From Actinomycetota bacterium (GTDB taxonomy: Bacteria; Actinomycetota; Thermoleophilia; Gaiellales; Gaiellaceae), in NCBI GenBank assembly GCA_013694685.1, contig JACDBY010000183.1, positions 1-20,900 of the forward strand: a stretch of 20,900 nucleotides of DNA. The letters run 5' to 3'. Position 1 is the first letter of the stretch. Each line of letters starts with the position of its first letter. Below the pieces are notes generated by a model, which saw only the letters and a program-made list of their open reading frames with translations, made no database searches and had not been told where the DNA came from. The position numbers were made by a program, and so were the translations under genes. This document shows, piece by piece, positions 16,215 through 20,900 of the stretch.

Positions 16215-16886
16215 ATGCTGACCACCGTGAAGCTCAGGGATCAGTGGCGCACCCTCGAGAAGCGGCTTCCGGACGACTGGGAATCGATCCGCCTCAGGCT
16301 CCGAACCGAGCAGGCCAGCGAACTGCAGCGGGCAGCGCGCGTCCTCGCGCCGATGGGGGTCGGTCGGGTAGGCGACGAGCTCGTGCTGACGATCCGCCGC
16401 GCAGGCGGCGGCGCAGGCCCGGACGCGGCGCGCCGGCTCTTCGCCCGTCTCGACGAGGAGCGCGTCTGGTGCCTGGTCGAGCAGGAGGACGTGGCGGTGG
16501 CCGAAGCGCCCCAGGACGGTGATCGCGCCAGCAAAGAAGCGACCGTGCCCGTCGCGACTTCGTGGGACGAGGCGCTCGCCGACCTCCCCGGCGACTGGAG
16601 CGATCTCCTCTGCGCGCTCGAGCTCGACTCCACTGCGCTCCTGCCGCGTACCGCGCTCCTCTGCGCGCCGCTCAACCCGACACGCGACCTCGCGACGACC
16701 GGCTTCACGTTCCGATCCGCGCGCCGCAAGGGCTACGGCGTCTCCCCCGCGATGGCGCGACGATGCTTCGAGCGGCTCGACGCCGAGGGGATCCCAGCCC
16801 GCGTTTCCGTGCTACGGCTGCTCGCCGAGACCGAGAACGTCGCCACCCAGGGCGCCGTCTGGTACGTCGACGGCAAGCAGCTGTAG
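16215..16886 (+). CDS. Hypothetical protein with an internal two-fold duplication, 223 aa
   Basis: I do not recognise a named family. The protein is made of two similar halves of about 85 residues. Half 1 (11-91) has W...LPDDW, RAARVLAP, then ARRLFARLDEERV. Half 2 (117-203) has W...LPGDW, RTALLCAP, then YGVSPAMARRCFERLDAEGI. An acidic linker rich in Ala/Asp/Glu (92-115) joins them, and a C-terminal TQGAVWYVDG follows. There is no signal peptide or membrane helix. The start is ATG 16215; GTG 16227 four codons later is a strong alternative if the transcript is leaderless. It is divergent from the E2 operon and ends before a pair of hairpins. Duplication suggests a symmetric binding fold; function is unknown. 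Confidence 0.85.
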   Translation: MLTTVKLRDQWRTLEKRLPDDWESIRLRLRTEQASELQRAARVLAPMGVGRVGDELVLTIRRAGGGAGPDAARRLFARLDEERVWCLVEQEDVAVAEAPQDGDRASKEATVPVATSWDEALADLPGDWSDLLCALELDSTALLPRTALLCAPLNPTRDLATTGFTFRSARRKGYGVSPAMARRCFERLDAEGIPARVSVLRLLAETENVATQGAVWYVDGKQL

Positions 16887-16966
16887 GTTCGGAAGACGGC
16901 GACGAAGATCCGGGGTCGTTGCGACCGCGAATGTCTGACTCCGACGGCGGCGGCTTCAGGGATCTG

Positions 16967-17017
16967 CCCTCGCTGAAGGCGAGGGATCAAGCGGCGCGAT
17001 TCCGCTTCTGCGGAATC
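16967..17017. terminator. Two tandem hairpins between convergent genes (possible bidirectional terminator)
   Basis: The first hairpin is CCCTCGC (16967-16973), loop TGAAG, GCGAGGG (16979-16985). The second is a perfect 8-bp stem GATTCCGC (16998-17005), loop TTCT, GCGGAATC (17010-17017). GAATCC (17013-17018) can instead pair with GGATTC (17032-17037), which overlaps the stop of the cupredoxin-like gene. The 149-base gap separates convergent genes, where terminators are expected. There is no T-tract, so these would not be classical intrinsic terminators. The rest of the gap shows nothing recognisable. Confidence 0.5.
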
Positions 17018-17035
17018 CCGCTTCGCGAACAGGAT

Positions 17036-17458
17036 TCAGACGATGCGGACTGTCGGCCGGGGCGTCGTCGTCGGGATCGGGGGCGGCGGATCGGATTGGG
17101 CCTCGCCGACGTCGAAGCTGCCGCGCATGTCCGCCGCGTGCGGATCGCAGACGAACGTGTGGGCGCCGTCCGAGAGCGTGACCGTGAATGTCCGGACACC
17201 GATCTCGTCGAGCCCCGTCGCGATGTCGACGCCTGGCCCGCGGAGATGGAAGTTGTGCTCGTCGGAGCGGTCGTCGACGGTGATCTCGGTCTGCCCGGCC
17301 AGAAGTCGCGTGACCGGTTCGCCCTGCGCGTCCCGCAGCGTGATCGTGAAGCCAGGGCCGACCGTCCCCGAGAGCTTCGTGTCCGCGGCGGCCGCAGCGA
17401 CGGCGACGAGCGCGAGGCTGCCGAGCACGACGGTCGCGATCACGTGCGTACGTCTCAT
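17036..17458 (-). CDS. Small secreted cupredoxin-like protein
   Basis: This 140-aa protein has an N-terminal signal peptide or anchor (RRTHVIATVVLGSLALVAVAAAAA, cleavage possibly after about residue 25). A single beta-rich domain follows. DEHNFHL (66-72) and TFVCDPHAADMRG (101-113) place His68 or His71, Cys104, His107 and Met111 in the His...Cys-x2-His-x3-Met layout of type 1 copper proteins, close to plastocyanin and amicyanin spacing. An FTVTLSDGAHTF strand precedes the Cys. The tail is Pro/Thr-rich (PPPPIPTTTPRPT). It may carry electrons or bind copper outside the cell. Copper binding is inferred from residues only. It starts 43 bases after pheT; a hairpin in that gap makes co-transcription uncertain. 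Confidence 0.8.
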   Translation of the reverse strand: MRRTHVIATVVLGSLALVAVAAAAADTKLSGTVGPGFTITLRDAQGEPVTRLLAGQTEITVDDRSDEHNFHLRGPGVDIATGLDEIGVRTFTVTLSDGAHTFVCDPHAADMRGSFDVGEAQSDPPPPIPTTTPRPTVRIV

Positions 17459-17470
17459 CGATCGTTGAGT

Positions 17471-17485
17471 ACGGCGAAGCGCCGT
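17471..17485 (-). terminator. Short GC hairpin after pheT
   Basis: ACGGCG (17471-17476) and CGCCGT (17480-17485) form a perfect 6-bp stem with a three-base loop in the 43-base gap between pheT and the cupredoxin-like gene. No T-run follows, so termination is uncertain; it could instead be a partial read-through or RNA-processing structure. Confidence 0.3.
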
Positions 17486-17501
17486 TGTCGGATTGCGGCG
17501 C

Positions 17502-19793
17502 TCAGCCTCGGAGCTCGGCGGCGAACCGCTCGGCGAGAAGCGCCACGATCCGGCCGCGCACTGCGGCCGCGTCGTCGTCGGTCAGGGTACGGTCGGGCGC
17601 ACGCAGCACGAGGTGAACGGCGACGGACTTGCGGCCGTCCCCCACCTGGTCGCCCCGGTAGACGTCGAAGACGCGCGCCTCACGGAGCTCGGGCGCACCG
17701 GCTTCCAAGGCGGCCGCGACGAGGGAAGCGGCCTCGACGTCCTCGCCGACGACGACGGCAATGTCCTGCCGGACGGCAGGGAAGGTGACCACGTCCTCGT
17801 ACAGGATCCTGTCGGGCAGCGGCTCGTGGAGAGCCTCGACGTCGAGCTCGAAGACCCCCCACGAGCCGTCGAGCAGAGTCGGATGCAGCTCACCGAGCCA
17901 GCCGGCAGCGATCTGCGCCGCCTTGCCGGGATGCAGGTGGGCGTACGACGCGCGGCGTGCCTCGAGCGGAAGATGGAATGCCGTCGAGATCGCCTCGACG
18001 GCGCTTCGCGCAGCGTCGAAACCGCCCTCGGCGATGCCGCCGACCCGCCAGCGCTCCTCCGGCAGTCGGTCGGCCGAGGGGAGGTAGACGCGAGCAACCT
18101 CGAAGAGCCGCACGTCCTCGTTGCCGGCGTCGACGTTGACGCGAGCGGCCTCGACCAGCCCGTGCAGGAGCGTCGTCCGCAGTATCGCCTGGTCGCCGCT
18201 CATCGGATCCGGGAGGCGGAGCGCATCCGGATCGGGATCCGAGGCGACCAGGCTCCACGTGTACGCCTCGGAGAAGCCCGCGCCGACCAGGACGTCCTCC
18301 AGCCCGCGCCGGAACCGCTGTCGCGAGCTCAGGTGACCGACGACCGAGCGGCGCAACGGGAGGGTGTGCGGCACTCGATCGAGCACGGCGCGAGCGACCT
18401 CCTCCACGAGGTCGGCCTCGCGCGTGACGTCCCGCGCGCGCCAGGTCGGCACCCGGAACGACCAGCCGTCGGCCTCGAAGCCGAGGCGCTCGAGGATCGT
18501 CGCCTGCTCCTCGTCCGGGACGTCGAGCCCGATCAGCGTGCGCGAGCGTCCGGGACGGAGCGTGACGACCGGTCGCGCGGGCAGGCCATCGTTGACGTCG
18601 GCGTGACCCACAAGGGTCGCGCCCGCCACGTCGACGAGCAGGCGGCTCGCGAGGATCGCGGCGGGCTCCGCCGCGTACGGGTCGACGCCCTTCTCCCACT
18701 TGTTCGAGCCCTCGGTGCGGAGCGAGAGGCGTTCGGACGTCCGGAGCACGCCAATCGGCTCGAAGTTCGCGGCCTCGAGGAGCACCTCGGTCGTCTCGGT
18801 GGACACCTCCGAATCGAGCCCACCCATGATCGCCGCCAGCGCGACCGCGCGGTCGCCGTCGGTGATCACGAGGTCGGACGAGATCAGGCGGCGCTCCGTG
18901 CCGTCCAGCGTCGTGAGCGACTCCCCGTCGCGTGCGCGCCGGACGAGGATCCTGCCGGCGGTGAGTTTCTCGCTGTCGAACGCGTGCAGCGGGCTGCCCC
19001 AGACGTGCATCACGTAGTTGGTCACGTCGACGACGTTCGAGATCGAGCGCATCCCGGCCAGGTGGAGGCGCGAGCGCAGCCACTGTGGTGACGGACCGAC
19101 GACGACGTTCCGGAAGAGACGACCGATGTAACGGGGGCAGCCCTCGAAGTCCTCGACCCGAATCTCGAGGGGCTCCGTCCCGGCCGGCTCGGGCTCGACA
19201 GGGCTCGGCAGTCTCAGCTCGCCGTTGCAGAGCGCGGCAACCTCGCGCGCGAGCCCGACGACGGAGAGGAGGTCGGGACGATTCATCGTCGGTGTCGCGT
19301 CGAGCACGCGGTCGACGAGTGGCAGGACGTCCCCGAGCGGCTTACCGGGCTCGAGCCCGTCGGGCAAGAGCATGATCCCGTCGTGATCGGCGCCGAGCCC
19401 GATCTCGTCCTCGGCGAGGATCATCCCGCGCGAGACCTCGCCACGCAGCGGCCGCTCCTCGAGCGGGCCGGGGAAGCCGGGGAGCAGCGCTCCGGGCAGC
19501 CCGACCGCGACGGTCGCCCCGACACCGAAGTTCCAGGCGCCGCAGACGATCTGCTGCGGCTCGGGCTTGCCGACGTCGACCTGGCAGAGTTGCAGCCGAT
19601 CGGCATTCGGATGCGGCTCGGCCGCGACGACCTTGCCAACGACGAACCGACCGAGGTTGCCGTCGGCATCGACGACACCGACGTCGATCAGCCGCTCGAC
19701 GTCGAGCGTCGAGACCCTGAGCCGGCGCGCGATCTCCTCGGCGGTGGCCGGGGTCTCGACGTACTCGCGGAGCCACGAGAGCGGAACCTTCAT
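17502..19793 (-). CDS. pheT: Phenylalanyl-tRNA synthetase beta subunit
   Basis: This 763-aa beta chain of the alpha2-beta2 enzyme charges tRNA-Phe. The N-terminus MKVPLSWLREYV is typical. The tRNA-binding OB domain follows (VVGKVVAAEPHPNADRLQLCQVDVG, about 50-75). Next come the B3/B4 editing region (around NVVDVTNYVMHVWGSPLHAFD), the B5 domain, and a catalytic-like core with EEVARAVLDRVPHTLP. The C-terminal ferredoxin-fold anticodon-binding domain begins near FPAVRQDIAVVV. Length is close to the usual 780-800. The ATG at 19791-19793 shares one base with the pheS stop (TGATG), so subunit synthesis is coupled. No frameshift was seen. Confidence 0.97.
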   Translation of the reverse strand: MKVPLSWLREYVETPATAEEIARRLRVSTLDVERLIDVGVVDADGNLGRFVVGKVVAAEPHPNADRLQLCQVDVGKPEPQQIVCGAWNFGVGATVAVGLPGALLPGFPGPLEERPLRGEVSRGMILAEDEIGLGADHDGIMLLPDGLEPGKPLGDVLPLVDRVLDATPTMNRPDLLSVVGLAREVAALCNGELRLPSPVEPEPAGTEPLEIRVEDFEGCPRYIGRLFRNVVVGPSPQWLRSRLHLAGMRSISNVVDVTNYVMHVWGSPLHAFDSEKLTAGRILVRRARDGESLTTLDGTERRLISSDLVITDGDRAVALAAIMGGLDSEVSTETTEVLLEAANFEPIGVLRTSERLSLRTEGSNKWEKGVDPYAAEPAAILASRLLVDVAGATLVGHADVNDGLPARPVVTLRPGRSRTLIGLDVPDEEQATILERLGFEADGWSFRVPTWRARDVTREADLVEEVARAVLDRVPHTLPLRRSVVGHLSSRQRFRRGLEDVLVGAGFSEAYTWSLVASDPDPDALRLPDPMSGDQAILRTTLLHGLVEAARVNVDAGNEDVRLFEVARVYLPSADRLPEERWRVGGIAEGGFDAARSAVEAISTAFHLPLEARRASYAHLHPGKAAQIAAGWLGELHPTLLDGSWGVFELDVEALHEPLPDRILYEDVVTFPAVRQDIAVVVGEDVEAASLVAAALEAGAPELREARVFDVYRGDQVGDGRKSVAVHLVLRAPDRTLTDDDAAAVRGRIVALLAERFAAELRG

Positions 19794-20788
19794 CAGAACT
19801 GCCTGGAGAAGCGGAGGTCGTTGCGCCAGAGCTCGCGCAGGTCGGGAAACTCGTGGCGAAGCATGGCGATCCGCTCGAGCCCCCAGCCGAACGCGAACCC
19901 GGAGTAGCGCTCGGGGTCGTACCCCACGAACTCGAAGAGCTGCGGGTCGACCATCCCCGCGCCGCCGACCTCGATCCAGCCCGAGTAGCGGCAGACCGGG
20001 CAGCCACCGCCGTCGCAGACGTGGCAGGAGACGTAGGCCTCGATCGAGGGCTCCGTGAACGGGAAGTAGTGCGTGCGGAACTCGGTCCGGCGGTTCTGGC
20101 CGAAGAGCGCCTTGAGGAGGAAGTCGAGCGTGCCCTCGAGGTCGGCCAGGGTGATCCCCTCGTCGACGGCGAGCCCTTCGACCTGATGGAAGACCGGCGT
20201 GTGCGTCGCATCCGGCGTGTCGCGGCGGTAGACGCGACCGAGCGTCACGATGTACACCGGTGGCTCCCGCGACTCCATGGTGCGGATCTGGGACGGTGAG
20301 GTCTCGGTACGGAGCACCGTCTCGTCGTCGACGAAGAGCGTCTGCAGCGGCGAGCGCGCCGGATGCCCCGGTGGGAAGGCGAGGGCGTCGAAGTTGTAGC
20401 GCGTCGTCTCGACCTCGCGACCGTCGACGACCCGATAGCCGAGACCGAGGAAGACGTCCTCGACCTCACGTCTGATCTGCGTGATGAGGTGGAGACGGCC
20501 GCGGGCGTGGCCGCCGACGGGCAGCGTCACGTCGACGCGCTCCTCGATCAGCCGTCGGTCGAGCTCCGCTCGCTCGAGCCCGGACGCCCGCTCGTCGACC
20601 GCGCTCTCGATCCGCATCCGGGCCGCGTTCAAGGACATGCCCGTCTCGCGGTCGCGCACCTCGCGGAGGGCAAGCTTCAGCTCGCTCTTGCGACCGAGGT
20701 ACTCGACGCGCACGGCGTCGATCGCGTCCGTCGAGGCGGCCGCGGCGACCGCCGCGAGAGCCGCCTGCTCGAGCGAGTGGACGTCCAT
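19793..20788 (-). CDS. pheS: Phenylalanyl-tRNA synthetase alpha subunit
   Basis: This 331-aa catalytic subunit of class II PheRS begins with a coiled-coil (residues 1-90, tRNA contact). The catalytic domain follows with HLITQIRREVEDVFLGLGY, FDALAFPPGHPAR, LRTETSPSQIR, GRVYRRDTPDATHTPVFHQVEGL (motif 2) and a Gly-rich GLERIAMLRH motif 3 near the C-terminus. A cysteine-rich loop, CHVCDGGGCPVCRYSGW, sits before GGAGMV; comparable CxxC pairs occur in other bacterial PheS and may bind zinc. ATG 20786-20788 is preceded by GGGGAGA at a suitable distance. It is divergent from a methyltransferase gene, with a palindromic promoter region between them. No T-box or attenuator fits in the short leader. Confidence 0.97.
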   Translation of the reverse strand: MDVHSLEQAALAAVAAAASTDAIDAVRVEYLGRKSELKLALREVRDRETGMSLNAARMRIESAVDERASGLERAELDRRLIEERVDVTLPVGGHARGRLHLITQIRREVEDVFLGLGYRVVDGREVETTRYNFDALAFPPGHPARSPLQTLFVDDETVLRTETSPSQIRTMESREPPVYIVTLGRVYRRDTPDATHTPVFHQVEGLAVDEGITLADLEGTLDFLLKALFGQNRRTEFRTHYFPFTEPSIEAYVSCHVCDGGGCPVCRYSGWIEVGGAGMVDPQLFEFVGYDPERYSGFAFGWGLERIAMLRHEFPDLRELWRNDLRFSRQF

Positions 20789-20847
20789 GGGGGCGAGGCT
20801 ATCTCCCCGTCGCCCGTAGGAGCGAGATATATCTCGACCGACGAACC
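20789..20847. promoter_or_regulatory. Divergent promoter region with a perfect 14-bp palindrome
   Basis: CGAGATATATCTCG (20823-20836) is perfectly self-complementary and is the most AT-rich patch in this part of the window. Because it is symmetric it offers a -10-like TATATC on each strand: at 20828-20833 for the methyltransferase gene, with a start near 20840 and almost no leader, and on the minus strand for pheS, with a leader of about 30 bases. No convincing -35 is present. It could be a dimeric repressor site overlapping both promoters. Confidence 0.45.
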
Positions 20848-20900
20848 GTGACTGCAGCCGACTACGACGCGTTCGCGCCGGTCTACGACGACCTCGCGGC
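20848..20900 (+). CDS. Probable class I SAM-dependent methyltransferase, N-terminal fragment
   Basis: Only 17 codons are visible before the window ends. From GTG 20848-20850 the frame reads VTAADYDAFAPVYDDLAA. The YDxFAxVYD pattern is a common opening of small-molecule class I methyltransferases of the Methyltransf_11/25 type, just ahead of the SAM-binding fold. The gene is divergent from pheS and its start lies 11 bases past the palindrome at 20823-20836, so it may be leaderless. The substrate is unknown, and the rest lies outside the window. Confidence 0.55.
   Translation, partial: MTAADYDAFAPVYDDLA

Noticed and set aside
20789..20822. T-box or attenuator leader for pheST
   Set aside because: The likely leader is about 30 bases, without room for a T-box and with no Phe-rich leader peptide.

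Overview
The window is a dense, high-GC bacterial chromosome segment. It has many GTG starts, 1- or 4-base start/stop overlaps and almost no long spacers. The gene content (LCP ligase, a eukaryote-like UDP-sugar pyrophosphorylase, MerR next to adenosylhomocysteinase, a comF-hpf pair) suggests an actinobacterium, most likely a deep-branching one such as Thermoleophilia/Gaiellales. That placement is inference from style and content; there is no rRNA or other marker here to prove it.

Layout from left to right. (1) 79-5485, all on the minus strand: MerR regulator, adenosylhomocysteinase, methylthioribose-1-phosphate isomerase (S-adenosylmethionine by-product recycling), a UTP-sugar-1-phosphate uridylyltransferase, ComF, a short ribosome hibernation factor and an unknown protein. 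(2) 5540-6349, plus strand: an M55 (DppA-like) D-aminopeptidase, divergent from MerR. (3) 6462-10952, minus strand: LCP-type cell wall ligase, UDP-glucose 6-dehydrogenase, a sugar nucleotidyltransferase and a cupin, which look like parts of a cell-surface glycopolymer pathway. (4) 11077-16154, minus strand: 2-oxoacid dehydrogenase E2, a GNAT acetyltransferase, dihydrolipoyl dehydrogenase (E3), a small membrane protein, a VOC protein and histidinol-phosphate aminotransferase. (5) 16215-16886, plus strand: an unrecognised protein with an internal duplication. (6) 17036-20788, minus strand: pheS, pheT and a small secreted cupredoxin-like protein. (7) 20848 to the right edge, plus strand: the start of a probable methyltransferase.

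The most unusual material is in the spacers. Two families of hairpin-forming interspersed repeats each occur at two loci in opposite orientation. Family 1 lies at 1-64 and 8874-9000; family 2 lies at 6361-6462 and 10998-11101. Both are mosaics of paired inverted units, resembling BIME/REP elements, and they overlap the stop codons of three genes (cupin, LCP, hisC).

No spacer exceeds 300 bases. The largest are 8827-8996, 16887-17035, 10953-11076 and 6350-6461, and each is described by a repeat or hairpin entry. I saw no tRNA, rRNA, CRISPR array, transposase, phage gene or recognisable defence system. The long open frames antisense to the listed genes look like by-products of the base composition.
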